Shown here in pieces: positions 44,306 to 52,834 of a DNA stretch of 64,000 bases (position 1 is its first letter; each line of letters starts with the position of its first letter). A program made the translations under genes and the position numbers. Source of the stretch: Streptomyces lydicus (GTDB lineage: Bacteria > Actinomycetota > Actinomycetes > Streptomycetales > Streptomycetaceae); contig NZ_JNZA01000019.1 in NCBI RefSeq assembly GCF_000717345.1, positions 62,001-126,000 on the forward strand. Reading direction: 5' to 3'. A model generated the notes under the pieces. It searched no databases. It had not been told where the DNA came from and was given only the letters and a program-made list of their open reading frames with translations.

Positions 44306-44656
44306 ATGCGTGAGTACTCCGGCAGCGTCTTCCTCGCCGACTGCCCGGCTCGGCTGGCGATCGAGATCATCGCCGACAAGTGGGCGGTGGTCGTGCTGTT
44401 CGCGTTGAGCCGGGAACCATGCAGGCACGGCGAGTTGGTCGACCTGATCGGCGGAATCTCGCGGAAAGTGCTGACCCAGACGCTGCGGCGGTTGCAGGGG
44501 TACGGCCTGGTCGACCGCCATGCCGAGGCCGGGAAGGTCGAGTACGTGCTGACAGACTTGGGCCGGACGCTGGTGAAGCCGATCGCCGTGCTGACTGAGT
44601 GGGCTCACGAGCACGGCGCGGCCGTGGTGGGATTCCAAGAGTCCAAAAAAGACTGA
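44306..44656 (+). CDS. HxlR-family transcriptional regulator
   Basis: A 116-residue winged-helix protein: FLADCPARLAIEIIADKWAV with the N-terminal Cys typical of HxlR proteins, VVLFALSREPCRHGELVDLI, GGISRKVLTQTLRRLQGYGL and VDRHAEAGKVEYVLTDLGRT. ATG 44306 with GGGG upstream. It should control the divergent deacetylase/NmrA pair. The Cys residues (14 and about 38) could make it redox- or electrophile-responsive, which is inference. Confidence 0.88.
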   Translation: MREYSGSVFLADCPARLAIEIIADKWAVVVLFALSREPCRHGELVDLIGGISRKVLTQTLRRLQGYGLVDRHAEAGKVEYVLTDLGRTLVKPIAVLTEWAHEHGAAVVGFQESKKD

Positions 44657-45138
44657 GCGTACTCGGCCTCCCCCTCACGTCCGCCACCGCCGTTCGAGCG
44701 CAGACGGTGCTCGGCGTGGGATGCGGGCGATGGTCGGCGACGAATGACTGGCTGATTGGCGCGGGGCCGGACCAGCGTCACCACCACCCGAAAGGGTGAA
44801 AGCTCCAACCAGGGATCTCACAACGCCGGCCTCACGGTTGTGCCACCGCGACTGAGACTGTGCCACGAAATCCGAGACGCTACAGCCTCACTTGCCAGAA
44901 CAACCGGTAGCCCACTCGCCTGCGTTTTCGGCTGGACACCCTGGACAACAAGCGCCCTCGTCACCCGCGGCCTTCGGTGCGTGCGGTTGGTGGCAATCAC
45001 GTCGATCCGAAGTCATCTATCTTGAAATGTCGCACTGAGCGGTCGGCCCGAGGCGCTCAACCGGCCAATTCAGCCGCTCACTGGCCAACTGAAGCGCTCA
45101 GTCACAGCTGCTCCTCGACCGCCGGCTGCCACGTGGTC
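44657..45138. other. Gap flanking the tpg gene
   Basis: About 480 bases. No gene is recognisable on either strand. The right end carries a tandem 20-base repeat listed separately. Confidence 0.45.
45061..45100. repeat. Tandem 20-bp repeat next to tpg
   Basis: CCGGCCAATTCAGCCGCTCA (45061-45080) is followed immediately by CTGGCCAACTGAAGCGCTCA (45081-45100), 15 of 20 identical. GGCC and CGCTCA also recur in the preceding 30 bases, once inverted. It lies 39 bases beyond the tpg stop. Confidence 0.6.
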
Positions 45139-45696
45139 TCAGAAGTCGAGCTCCACATAGTCGATGTCGGTGAACTCGACCAGGAGGCCGTCGGCGCGGC
45201 GGCCGCGGTCTTTGAAGTAGATCTCCTGCAGACCTTCGGCGGCGATGTTCTGCAGCTGCTGCTCGGTGGCGCCGGAGGCCTGGGCGTCGAAGAGCCGGGC
45301 GGCGTAGGCCGGAGGAAGGTGCTGGGTGATCAGCCGGATCCGCCCGTCATCGGTCGTGCCGGGGGCGGCGGTGAAGCCGAACCGTGCCCTGGTCTCGATG
45401 ACGATCTCGCCGGTGGAGGAGGCGCGTTGCTGGGCCTTCTGGCGCACCTTCGGCTGCCACCGCTTGCGGACCTCGCGCTCTATGCGGGCAGCCAGCTCGC
45501 GACGGGGTCGGCGGATCTGGTCTTTGGCGTATCGCTCCACGGTGCGCCGGGAGATGCCCAGCAGCTGCGCGACGGCTTTGGTGGAGCCCTTGTGCTGCTT
45601 GACCAGGAACCGCATCTGCGCGCCCGCGCTCTTGGGGATCGGGCGGGTGGTGGTGGCGTCCGTGGCCTTGTCGAGGCTGTCGCCGAGGATGCCCAC
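45139..45696 (-). CDS. tpg: Telomere terminal protein Tpg
   Basis: A 185-residue protein very like Streptomyces Tpg, which becomes covalently attached to the 5' ends of linear replicons and primes end patching. Visible landmarks: PIPKSAGAQMRFLVKQHKGS, KAVAQLLGISRRTVERYAKD (HTH), a basic central helix, ETRARFGFTAAPGTTDDGRI, and the acidic C-terminus VEFTDIDYVELDF. Length and domain order are normal and the frame is intact. It lies ten bases downstream of the tap gene, the standard tap-tpg order. Its presence indicates a linear replicon. Confidence 0.93.
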   Translation of the reverse strand: MGILGDSLDKATDATTTRPIPKSAGAQMRFLVKQHKGSTKAVAQLLGISRRTVERYAKDQIRRPRRELAARIEREVRKRWQPKVRQKAQQRASSTGEIVIETRARFGFTAAPGTTDDGRIRLITQHLPPAYAARLFDAQASGATEQQLQNIAAEGLQEIYFKDRGRRADGLLVEFTDIDYVELDF

Positions 45697-45705
45697 GTCG
45701 GTCTC

Positions 45706-47085
45706 CTACTCTCCGTCGGGTACGGCGTCAGTGCCCTTGATGTGCCGGGCGGGGTTGTGGTCTTCGTCGAGCATCTGCACCGCCCACAGCAGCTCTTGGG
45801 TGCCTTCGTGCTTGACCAACCCCGGCGAGACGCCGAGCCGGAACGCCCCGGCAGCCGGCTTGCCGTCGGCGGTGTGCGGCAGGACGTCCAGCGGGCTGGG
45901 CCCGTCCGAGAGGTAGACCGAACAGTCCGACAGCAGGGCGTCCTGGGCGAGCAGCAGGTTCCCCGACGGCGTCGGCGCGTGCTGTGTGGCGAGGGCGGTC
46001 TTGAGGACCTTGCGGTGCATGTTGACGCGGGCGTCGAGATGACGGCGGCGCGGAAGTCGGGCCGCCAGGTCGGCCGCTCCAGTGCCGGCCACCGTTCGCC
46101 GAACTTGTGGCGGATGCTCTTGGGCCGCTCGCGCAGCTTGCCGATGCCGCCCTTGACCGTCGACTTGATCGCCGACAACACCGCGGCCAGGGCCGGGTCG
46201 GTGGCCTTGTGCCGCTCCATCGCCGCGAGGAACTCCTCCTCCGACAGGTCGGAGGTGACCCCGAGGTCGGCCATGGTCGCCTTGTACGCCTCACTGATGC
46301 GCTTGTACCAGGGGTCCAGGAAGGGGCCGGACTCGGTGCGGATCCACGCCTCCAGCGGCCGGACCTGCGCCGGGAGGCGGTAGGTGTCGATGAGCTCCTG
46401 GGCGTAGGTGACGGTCGGCGTCGCGTACCAGGCCGGGCCCTCGAGCCGGGTGCCGTGCAGGGTGAAGGGGTTGGGCAGACGGGGGTCGAGCTCGATGCTG
46501 GAGAGGTCCACCAGCTATGAGCCGAGCGCCTTCTTGTCGAAGGCCGGCGCCTTCACATGCACCGGGCCGGACAGGCCGACGACGAGGCGGTTGGCGGCGG
46601 CGAGGAAGGCGGTGTTGACGTCGATGCCGACCGCGAAGGCCCGCGCGCACTCGGCGTCGGTGAGCAGCGGCGGCGGGGTGCTCGTCGGGGGCCTCCACCG
46701 GGGCCGGGTCGACCGCTGCGGTCAAGGAGCCGGGCATCGGGCCGGAGACCCAGGTGCCGGACTCCTCATCCTTGACTGCCCTGGTTGGCGGTCGCAGGGC
46801 GGTCATCGCCTCCAGGCCGGAGACGGCCGTCGATCCCCGCGGGGTCAGGACACGGGCAGCGTAAGTGCCCAGCACGCGGGCGATGTCCGCGGGCTCCAAC
46901 TGGTCGGTGCTCCCCCACGAGCGCGCCTCGAGCGCCGCCCAGGGCAGGACCGCCAGCTGCACGCACTGCCGCCGGCCGCCCTCGGCCGGCCGGTAGATAC
47001 GCGCCCACGGACCGAAGCCCCGCCGGGTCAGCTGCACTTCGCGCGAGCGAGCTGCTTGACGACCTTGTGGTCCTCGGGAAGACTG
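45706..47085 (-). pseudogene. tap: Telomere-associated protein Tap, multiply broken
   Basis: Tap recruits Tpg to telomeric 3' overhangs. Five pieces of its sequence are present in order: EDHKVVKQLARAK near 47060; RRGFGPWARIYRPAEGG to PVEAPDEHP (about 47039-46677); LLTDAECARAFAVGIDVNTA to DKKALGS; an in-frame TAG at 46515-46517 where homologues have Trp; LVDLSSIELDPRLPNPFTLH to PDFRAAVIS; then, after a one-base shift near 46033, ARVNMHRKVLKTALATQHAP to GFxLGVSPGLVKHEGTQ-like and the stop. A frameshift near 47038, a shift with probable deletion near 46676 and loss of the N-terminal roughly 190 residues add to this. No functional Tap can be made. Confidence 0.87.
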
Positions 47086-47133
47086 CCGCATGCCCCTCAA
47101 CCAAGATCGAGAACCAGTTCCTAGAGGCGCGCA

Positions 47134-48030
47134 TCAAACACCCTTCAGAACACGGTCAAGTGCCGCGCGGCCTGCAGGTCCCCAGTTCGGCTTGCCGCCG
47201 GGAAGGCCCCGATCTCCGTTCTGCCCCATGAGCATCAGGAAGAGGCTCTTCATCGCGGCCAGCCCGCGGGCGCGCCGGATCGCTGCCTCGTCTGCGTGCG
47301 CGTACATGTCGAAGAACCGTGAGGCCGTGCCCGCGGGCAGCAGCACCCATGCGGCGGCGAGGTCCCATGCCGGGTCGCCGGCGAACATGTCACCGAAGTC
47401 GACGATGCCCGAGAGCGTTCCGTCCGAGACGACGACATTCGCGGGATGGAGGTCGCCGTGCACCCACACCCGCGGGCCCTCCCACGCGTGGGCCGCCACG
47501 GCGTCGTCCCAGACGGCCCGGACGTCGGCAGCGATGTCGTCGAGGGCAACGGCCTGGAAGAAATTCTCGAAGCCGTCCGTGCAGTTCTTGGGATGGGCAC
47601 CGCGGTCCGTAGCGATCGGCGCCTCGGCGGGCGCCTCCACATGGAGCGCCCGGAGGAAGCCCGCCAACGTGTCGGCCGCGTGGGCGCCGCGGCTGATCGA
47701 GCCGTGGTCCAGCGGCTCGCCGGGGACCCACGTCATCACGGTCCAGTGCTTGGGGAAGCGCTCGGACGGTTCGCCAAACCGCACCGGAGTCGGCACCGGG
47801 AGCGGCAGGCGCGGAGCCAGCACGGGTAGCCACCGCCGCTCCTTGAGCTGGAGCTCCGCGGTGGGGTCCATGCGCTGCATACGCACGGCCAACTCGTCCC
47901 CGAGACGCCACATTTGGTTGCCCCAGCCGCCCGCCACCTCGCGGATGGCCAGCCCTGCAAGGTCTGGATGTTGCTCCTGCAGCAGGTCGCGGACCAGGTC
48001 TGCGGTGATCTCGATCTCGGTGTCGGTCAT
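47134..48030 (-). CDS. Aminoglycoside phosphotransferase-family kinase
   Basis: A 298-residue APH/choline-kinase fold protein. The catalytic loop is RVWVHGDLHPANVVVSDG and the metal loop SGIVDFGDMFAGDPAWDLAA; the N-lobe shows GGWGNQMWRLGDELAVRMQR and HWTVMTWVPGEPLDH. It would phosphorylate a small molecule from ATP; antibiotic resistance is possible but cannot be told from sequence alone, since many family members act on metabolites. ATG 48030. It stands alone, with the tap remnant immediately downstream. Confidence 0.86.
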   Translation of the reverse strand: MTDTEIEITADLVRDLLQEQHPDLAGLAIREVAGGWGNQMWRLGDELAVRMQRMDPTAELQLKERRWLPVLAPRLPLPVPTPVRFGEPSERFPKHWTVMTWVPGEPLDHGSISRGAHAADTLAGFLRALHVEAPAEAPIATDRGAHPKNCTDGFENFFQAVALDDIAADVRAVWDDAVAAHAWEGPRVWVHGDLHPANVVVSDGTLSGIVDFGDMFAGDPAWDLAAAWVLLPAGTASRFFDMYAHADEAAIRRARGLAAMKSLFLMLMGQNGDRGLPGGKPNWGPAGRAALDRVLKGV

Positions 48031-48362
48031 GCGAAGTCACAGTACTGAGGCGGCAGGCGGAGCGGCTCTTGCTGTGACGCCTCTGACATCAGCGAGTCGG
48101 TTTCAGAGAGCTACAGACCAGAGGCTTTGGGACGGACCGGCCACAAAGTTCAGAGAAGCGGCCAGGCCGAAGGAGACCGTTCCCTGCCAGAGCGATCGCA
48201 TGGCTCGACGGTACGCACGCACCGGCCAGGGCGCCGCCCCTCAGCATCCGCCTGGTGGGCTGCGTGCCTGCCGGCCTTTGATGCTCGGTGACGAGTCGGC
48301 TTTCGCCGGGAGGGAAAACGCCGTGACCGAGGTCGCGGTGGTTGGTGCCCTCGACGCGTTGT
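48031..48362. other. Gap without a supported gene
   Basis: About 330 bases between the kinase start and the TetR stop. No gene, hairpin or operator is evident. Confidence 0.4.
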
Positions 48363-48944
48363 TCAGGGCGTGGGCGCGGTGAGATACCGCTGGACCGTGG
48401 GTCCAAGCCAGTCCACGATCTCCTCGCGGCCGAGCGCCATGCTCGCCGGGAACCGCAGCACGTAGCGCGTCAGCGCGAGCCCCAGCACGGTCGAGGCGCA
48501 CAATGCCGCCCGCGCCGGCGCCTGGTCCGGTTCGGGGCCCAGCCGGCGGGCCAGCGGGATCAACTGCTCACGCAGCACGCTCTGCATGCGCTCGGCGGCG
48601 GCCGGGTCGGTGGCGCCGACCCGCATCAGTGCGGTGAGCTCCTCGTTTTCCTCCCACAGGGTCAGGAAGTGGCGCACCAGGGTGCGGCCGATCTCCTCGC
48701 GCGGTTCGACGGGCAGGCCAGGCAGCCCGGGGTCGATCGCGACGGCCGCCGCGAACAGGCCCGCCTTGTTGCCGTAGTAGCGCATCACCATTGACGGATC
48801 GATCTTGGCGTCGCGTGCGATGGCCCGGATGGTCACCTTCTCGTAGCCGTCCGCCGCGAACCGCTCGCGGGCCGCGGCGAGGATCGTGGCGCGGGTGGCG
48901 TCGGAACGCCGTGCGGCCTGCTGGTTCTCCGTGGTGCCGGTCAT
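48363..48944 (-). CDS. TetR-family transcriptional regulator
   Basis: A 193-residue repressor: RATILAAARERFAADGYEKV, TIRAIARDAKIDPSMVMRYY (HTH) and GNKAGLFAAAVAID, then a TetR_C-type ligand domain (LVRHFLTLWEENEELTALMR, ALCASTVLGLALTRYVLRFP). ATG 48944 or 48956 begins without a clear ribosome site, consistent with a leaderless or near-leaderless transcript. Four CCAAC-N4-GTTGG palindromes lie just upstream and probably form its operator, controlling the divergent ABM/VOC genes. Confidence 0.88.
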   Translation of the reverse strand: MTGTTENQQAARRSDATRATILAAARERFAADGYEKVTIRAIARDAKIDPSMVMRYYGNKAGLFAAAVAIDPGLPGLPVEPREEIGRTLVRHFLTLWEENEELTALMRVGATDPAAAERMQSVLREQLIPLARRLGPEPDQAPARAALCASTVLGLALTRYVLRFPASMALGREEIVDWLGPTVQRYLTAPTP

Positions 48945-48959
48945 GCCAACAAACATAGG

Positions 48960-49042
48960 CCAACACGAGTTGGCCAACAAGCGTTGACAGTCCAGAGCCG
49001 CGGCCCTACGTTTGCCAACACGAGTTGGCCAACACGCGTTGG
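48960..49042. promoter_or_regulatory. Four TetR-type operator palindromes in two tandem pairs
   Basis: CCAACACGAGTTGG (48960-48973) abuts CCAACAAGCGTTGA (48974-48987, one end base off); 55 bases on, CCAACACGAGTTGG (49015-49028) abuts CCAACACGCGTTGG (49029-49042). All share CCAAC-N4-GTTGG. They occupy the gap between the TetR gene and the ABM gene. Confidence 0.85.
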
Positions 49043-49148
49043 CAGGGTCGCAGTCGTTGGAGGCCGGCACCAGCGATGGCCCTTGAGTACCCGTCAGACC
49101 CCCTCGTGCCACAGGTACCCCCCCCGTTAGTGAGAGGACGTACCGAAA

Positions 49149-49499
49149 ATGGCCAAGCTGCAGGGTCTCGACCCGGACACCCCGATGTTCGCGCAGTTCA
49201 AGGAGAAGACCGGGCCCATCGTCCTGGCCAACACCTTCGTCGTCCCGAAGGAGAGGACGGAAGCGTTCCTGGCCCTCTTTCACAGGCAGGCCGGGTTCAT
49301 GAAGGCTCAGCCGGGATTCGTCTCCCTGCAGATGCACAAGGGAACGGCGGACAGTCAGCTTCTGATGAACGTCGCGGTCTGGGAGTCGACCGAGGCGCTC
49401 GCCACGGCGTTCGGCCGCCCGGAGTTCCAGCGCATGGTGGCCGAGTCCCCCGACGACATCGTGTCGTACCCGCACATCTTCGAGCAGATCGACGTGTGA
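49149..49499 (+). CDS. Antibiotic biosynthesis monooxygenase (ABM)-domain protein
   Basis: A 116-residue dimeric alpha-beta-barrel protein: GPIVLANTFVVPKERTEAFL, ALFHRQAGFMKAQPGFVSLQ, MHKGTADSQLLMNVAVWEST and RPEFQRMVAESPDDIVSYPH. The FxxQPGF-VSLQ-W pattern is that of ABM-domain proteins, cofactor-independent oxygenases or heme-linked enzymes. It starts at ATG 49149 after GAGAGG. First of three genes in the presumed TetR regulon. Confidence 0.83.
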   Translation: MAKLQGLDPDTPMFAQFKEKTGPIVLANTFVVPKERTEAFLALFHRQAGFMKAQPGFVSLQMHKGTADSQLLMNVAVWESTEALATAFGRPEFQRMVAESPDDIVSYPHIFEQIDV

Positions 49500-49604
49500 C
49501 ACGGCAACCGCAGCCGAGGGAGGGCAGGGCGGCCGGAGACGCCCTGCCTCCCCCGGGCGGGCAGCACCCCACCTCGCGCAGCCCGTCCCTGAACAGGAGT
49601 CACT

Positions 49605-49991
49605 ATGACCGTGGAACTGAACCACACCATCGTCCCCGCCCGTGACCCGCAAGCCTCGGCGCAGTTCCTGGCCGACATCCTCGGCCTCAGCGTCGACCCG
49701 CCGCTGGCGCACTTCACGCCGGTCACGCTGGCCAACCAAGTCAGCCTGGACTACGACCAGCTGGATGACTTCGAGCCACACCACTACGCATTCATGGTCA
49801 GCGAGGAGGAGTTCGACGCCGCCTTCGCCCGCATCCAGGACGGTGGAATCACCCACTACGCCGATCCCGCATGCCAAGAGAACGGGCAGATCTACCGCAG
49901 CGAGCGCACCGAAGGCTGCCGGGGTACCTACTTCCGCGACCCCGACGGACACCTCATGGAAATCCTCACCCCGGGCGGTGCCGGGTCGTGA
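49605..49991 (+). CDS. VOC-family (glyoxalase-like) protein
   Basis: A 128-residue vicinal-oxygen-chelate protein: ELNHTIVPARDPQASAQFLA with metal-site His, ILGLSVDPPLAHFTPVTLAN, PHHYAFMVSEEEFDAAFARI and GTYFRDPDGHLMEILTPGG with the terminal Glu ligand. Such proteins act on oxidised or electrophilic small molecules. It follows the ABM gene by 105 bases. Confidence 0.85.
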   Translation: MTVELNHTIVPARDPQASAQFLADILGLSVDPPLAHFTPVTLANQVSLDYDQLDDFEPHHYAFMVSEEEFDAAFARIQDGGITHYADPACQENGQIYRSERTEGCRGTYFRDPDGHLMEILTPGGAGS

Positions 49992-50274
49992 GGCCGGTGG
50001 CGACCCAGCGGATCACGCCCTCGCCGGTGACAGCGGGATTGCGTTCGCAGCCGCGGCGATGCCGGTCAGCCATGCCAGTGTCCGTTCCCCCCGTCTGCAG
50101 GGCAGCACTGCGAAGCACTTCTGGTGTGCGGCTCTACGGATGCCCCCGAGCAATCGCGGTTTAGTCCGCCCCGCCCGCACCGGTCCGCGTCATCCGGCAC
50201 GTCACCGGCCGCCCCGGCTACGCCCGCCGCCGAACCCTGCCCCACTCCAACCTGAGCATCAAAGGAGAAGCGTC

Positions 50275-50703
50275 ATGTCGCTGAAGAACGTCAACACCGT
50301 GCTGATCACTGCCGTCACCCTGTTCGTCCTCTACCTCGGGCTGTCCTTCATCCTGGCCCCTGAGGCGTCCACTCAGGGCGTTGGCCTGCCGAACTGGCCC
50401 GCCGGCAACGGCGACGGCTTCCTCATCATGAAGGGCACCCGCGAATTCTCGATGGGCCTGGTCATCGGCATCCTGCTGGTGACGGGCCACCGCCGGGCTC
50501 TGGGCTGGGTCCTGCTGATGGAGGCCGTCGCCCCGTTCGGCGACATGATCAACGTCTTGGCCCACCACGGCTCCCTCTCCGCCGCGTTCGGCATACACGG
50601 CCTGACCTCGGCACTGATCGCGATCACCGGCCTGCTGACCCTCCGCGAGACCCGCAAGGCCCACAAGGCCCCCGCCCCAGCGCCCGCCGCGCAGCCCGCC
50701 TGA
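50275..50703 (+). CDS. DUF4267 membrane protein
   Basis: A 142-residue protein with about four membrane helices: VLITAVTLFVLYLGLSFILA, GFLIMKGTREFSMGLVIGIL, LGWVLLMEAVAPFGDMINVL and HGLTSALIAITGLLTLRETR. The KGTREFSMGL and P-x-GD-x-x-N-V motifs are those of DUF4267. Function unknown. AAAGGAGAAG precedes ATG 50275, and a strong hairpin follows the stop. It lies 283 bases after the VOC gene and may have its own promoter. Confidence 0.8.
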   Translation: MSLKNVNTVLITAVTLFVLYLGLSFILAPEASTQGVGLPNWPAGNGDGFLIMKGTREFSMGLVIGILLVTGHRRALGWVLLMEAVAPFGDMINVLAHHGSLSAAFGIHGLTSALIAITGLLTLRETRKAHKAPAPAPAAQPA

Positions 50704-50717
50704 CAGTTGCATGCCCG

Positions 50718-50756
50718 AAGGGGTGGCCCGGTCACATGGCCGCCGGGCCACCCCTT
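50718..50756 (+). terminator. Strong hairpin after the DUF4267 gene
   Basis: AAGGGGTGGCCCGG (50718-50731) and CCGGGCCACCCCTT (50743-50756) are perfect inverse complements with an 11-base loop, starting 15 bases after the stop. There is no T-run, as is common for Streptomyces terminators. Confidence 0.75.
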
Positions 50757-50985
50757 CAGCATCCGTCCGGGCGGAGGCGCGTTGCGAAATGTCCAGCAGT
50801 CGACCGACGACGTGATCCGCCGCAGCCCCGCGGCTACCGCCGGCCTCCCCCACGCCCTGGCCTGACGGCCTGGCGTCGCGCCCCGCGCCCCCAGGGAAGG
50901 AACCGGCTCACGCCTCCGACTTCGGGTGTGCAATGCCGTCCAGCCCGGCTGCCTGAGCTCCGCGCAGCGTCGTCCACAGGCGCCA

Positions 50986-51288
50986 CTACTCCTGCGGTTC
51001 GTGCGCCGCCGCCACGATCCTCTGCAGGGCTGCGGCGTGCCGCTGGAACGCCAACCGGCCGTGCGAGGTGAGCCGGACGTGGGTCTGCCGCCCCGTACGG
51101 TTCCGGGTCTTGCGCACCTCGATGTACCCGGCCTCCGCCAGCGAGGCGACCTGCTTGGACAGGGCCGAGTCGCTGGTCCTCACCTTGTCCCGTACGAAGC
51201 CGAACTCCACCCAGTCGGCCGGAGCCAGCAGCGCGACGACCGAGAGCCGGGCTGGTACGTGCAGGAACTCGTCGAAGTCCGGGTCCAT
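50986..51288 (-). CDS. Winged-helix regulator (MarR/HTH_34 type)
   Basis: A 100-residue protein: MDPDFDEFLHVPARLSVVAL, ADWVEFGFVRDKVRTSDSAL, SKQVASLAEAGYIEVRKTRN and THVRLTSHGRLAFQRHAAAL. It is the compact winged-helix class with H-x-x-x-R-L-x-V-x-x-L at the start. Its ATG overlaps the membrane-protein stop (TGATG), so expression is coupled. The pair is typical of Streptomyces regulator plus membrane partner units. Confidence 0.85.
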   Translation of the reverse strand: MDPDFDEFLHVPARLSVVALLAPADWVEFGFVRDKVRTSDSALSKQVASLAEAGYIEVRKTRNRTGRQTHVRLTSHGRLAFQRHAAALQRIVAAAHEPQE

Positions 51289-51740
51289 CAGACGTTGCTG
51301 TTCCGACGAGTGATGGCCTTCATGATCGGGCGGGTCGCATACCTGGCCACCAGGGTCGCGATGGCCGCGACGGCCCCGGCGATCATGCCAGGGTTCGGGA
51401 GCTCGAGCAGCCGGGCGCCGATCAACGCCGCCACGAGGACCACTGTGACAACGCCCCCCACCCATAGGGAGAACGCCCACTCCGCGCCGGATGGCTTTCG
51501 GCGGACCGGGGCCCGCCGCTGATGCACGAACAGCATGCCTGCCATCAGCCCGCTGGCTGTCAGGAGGGTGAGGGTGCGCCAGGGGTTCGGCAGATCGACG
51601 GACGCACTGAAGCTGAACACGGCCAGTGCGGTGACGAGGATGTAGGGAAGTGAGGAGCCGTGGCGCACATACGCGTCACGGGTCTGCTCCTGGTGGTGGT
51701 GTATGGCGTCGAGCGCGGTCTGCGCGTCGTACGAGGTCAT
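51288..51740 (-). CDS. Membrane partner protein of the winged-helix regulator
   Basis: A 150-residue protein with four predicted helices: SLPYILVTALAVFSFSASVD, RTLTLLTASGLMAGMLFVHQ, AFSLWVGGVVTVVLVAALIG and GMIAGAVAAIATLVARYATR. The N-terminus, AQTALDAIHHHQEQTRDAYV, is a cytoplasmic helix. No known family function. It is the first gene of a two-gene operon. Confidence 0.75.
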   Translation of the reverse strand: MTSYDAQTALDAIHHHQEQTRDAYVRHGSSLPYILVTALAVFSFSASVDLPNPWRTLTLLTASGLMAGMLFVHQRRAPVRRKPSGAEWAFSLWVGGVVTVVLVAALIGARLLELPNPGMIAGAVAAIATLVARYATRPIMKAITRRNSNV

Positions 51741-51770
51741 GAGTCCCCCTTGTCATGCTGGTCATCCCAC

Positions 51771-51823
51771 GGTACTTGCCTATGGGGAAAGTACCACCTT
51801 CTTTCCTTGCGGGAAAGAAGGTG
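51771..51823. promoter_or_regulatory. Two palindromes upstream of the regulator/membrane operon
   Basis: GGTACTT (51771-51777) pairs with AAGTACC (51789-51795). Directly after, CACCTTCTTTCC (51795-51806) pairs perfectly with GGAAAGAAGGTG (51812-51823) over a 5-base loop. They lie 31-83 bases upstream of the membrane-protein ATG and probably contain the operator; the second could also act as a hairpin barrier. Confidence 0.65.
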
Positions 51824-52027
51824 TCGCCGGAGGGACCCGGCCGCCGACGGCGCTCAGGCGGCCCGCAGCTCGGGGCGCAGCCGCTCGAAGGAGACCGGGA
51901 GATACTCCGGGCTGCCTCAGACGGTCAGGCACGGTGAAGATGACGCGGCAGTTCGGGGCGTGCGCCTTGATCTCTGCGCGGTCTTCAGCGCCTCTCGAAG
52001 GCGGGGCGGACCCGGATGCGGGTGCGG

Positions 52028-52243
52028 ATCTTTTCGCCGACGAGCTTGTCCCTCGGGATGCCCTACTCACCACCCAGATCACCTCTTACGAAGACGTCGC
52101 GGCGAAGATGCGCGAACGGATGGCAGCCCTACCGGAGGGCGAACAGACCGAATGGGAACAGGCCGCCGATCCTTCGCCGAGTCCGGGCCGGCGGCGACCT
52201 CAAACTCCTCCCCTTGGCCGTCGTCTCCAAGGGCGGAACCTGA
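52028..52243 (+). pseudogene. Tyrosine recombinase C-terminal remnant
   Basis: LFADELVPRDALLTTQITSY, EDVAAKMRERMAALPEGEQT and EWEQAADPSPSPG, then after a frameshift GGDLKLLPLAVVSKGGT and a stop at 52243. Context and style match the C-terminal tail of the large recombinase that precedes DUF6262 genes. The catalytic domain is missing. Confidence 0.5.
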
Positions 52244-52244
52244 G

Positions 52245-52692
52245 ATGGCTGCCCGAACCCCCGCTGTCGTCCTCGCCGAATGCCGGCGACAGACCAGCCT
52301 CCTCAAACGACAACGCGTGCTCGACACCATCCGGACGATGCTGGACAACGGCGAGTCGATCTCCTTCGCCGCCATCGCCCGCGCTGCGAGAGTGTCGACC
52401 TGTCTCGTCCATGCCGAGGGCGTCCGCGAGCACGTCCAAGCGGCCATCCAGCGGCAGGAACAGGCTCCCGTCACCTCGGCTGTCCAAGGCCGCCGGGCAG
52501 CACCCGCCAGCCTCCACGCTGACCTGGCAATGGCCCGGGAGGAGTTCAAAGAACTCCGCACGGAACGCGACGGTTTGCCTCCGTGAAGCCGTTGCGGAAC
52601 TCGCCGAACAGTTCCCCCTCGTGACCATGCGTAGTCAGGTGGAACGCATAACGGTAGGGGGATGGCTTGGACAACCGGACAAACGCAGGTAA
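52245..52692 (+). pseudogene. DUF6262 recombination helper, frameshifted
   Basis: From ATG 52245: AARTPAVVLAECRRQTSLLK, RQRVLDTIRTMLDNGESISF, AAIARAARVSTCLVHAEGVR, REHVQAAIQRQEQAP and LAMAREEFKELRTERDGL. It is the DUF6262 protein that accompanies pairs of tyrosine recombinases in Tn554-like modules. The frame stops at 52586; the continuation CLREAVAELAEQFPLVTMRS lies in another frame to 52692, so one small indel near 52573 broke it. Starts two bases after the recombinase stop. Confidence 0.65.
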
Positions 52693-52834
52693 ATGGGCCC
52701 TGTTGTGAAAGGTTGTGAAAGTCTGCTCGCCAATTTCTGTTACGCAACGCCAGTCACCCGCGTCTCCTTACATGTACGGCGGAACACAGTCGCGCGCACC
52801 GGCGCCGAGAGAGCAAACGCAGAGAGTGGGGGGC

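Noticed and set aside
45706..46511. Two short minus-strand genes in place of tap
   Set aside because: They are consecutive pieces of Tap in different frames, so they are annotated as one pseudogene.
48960..49042. CRISPR-like repeat array
   Set aside because: The four 14-base units are abutting palindromes in a promoter gap, without spacers or cas genes.
51795..51823. Intrinsic terminator
   Set aside because: The stem is perfect, but there is no T-run and it lies upstream of the operon start next to another palindrome, so an operator is more likely.
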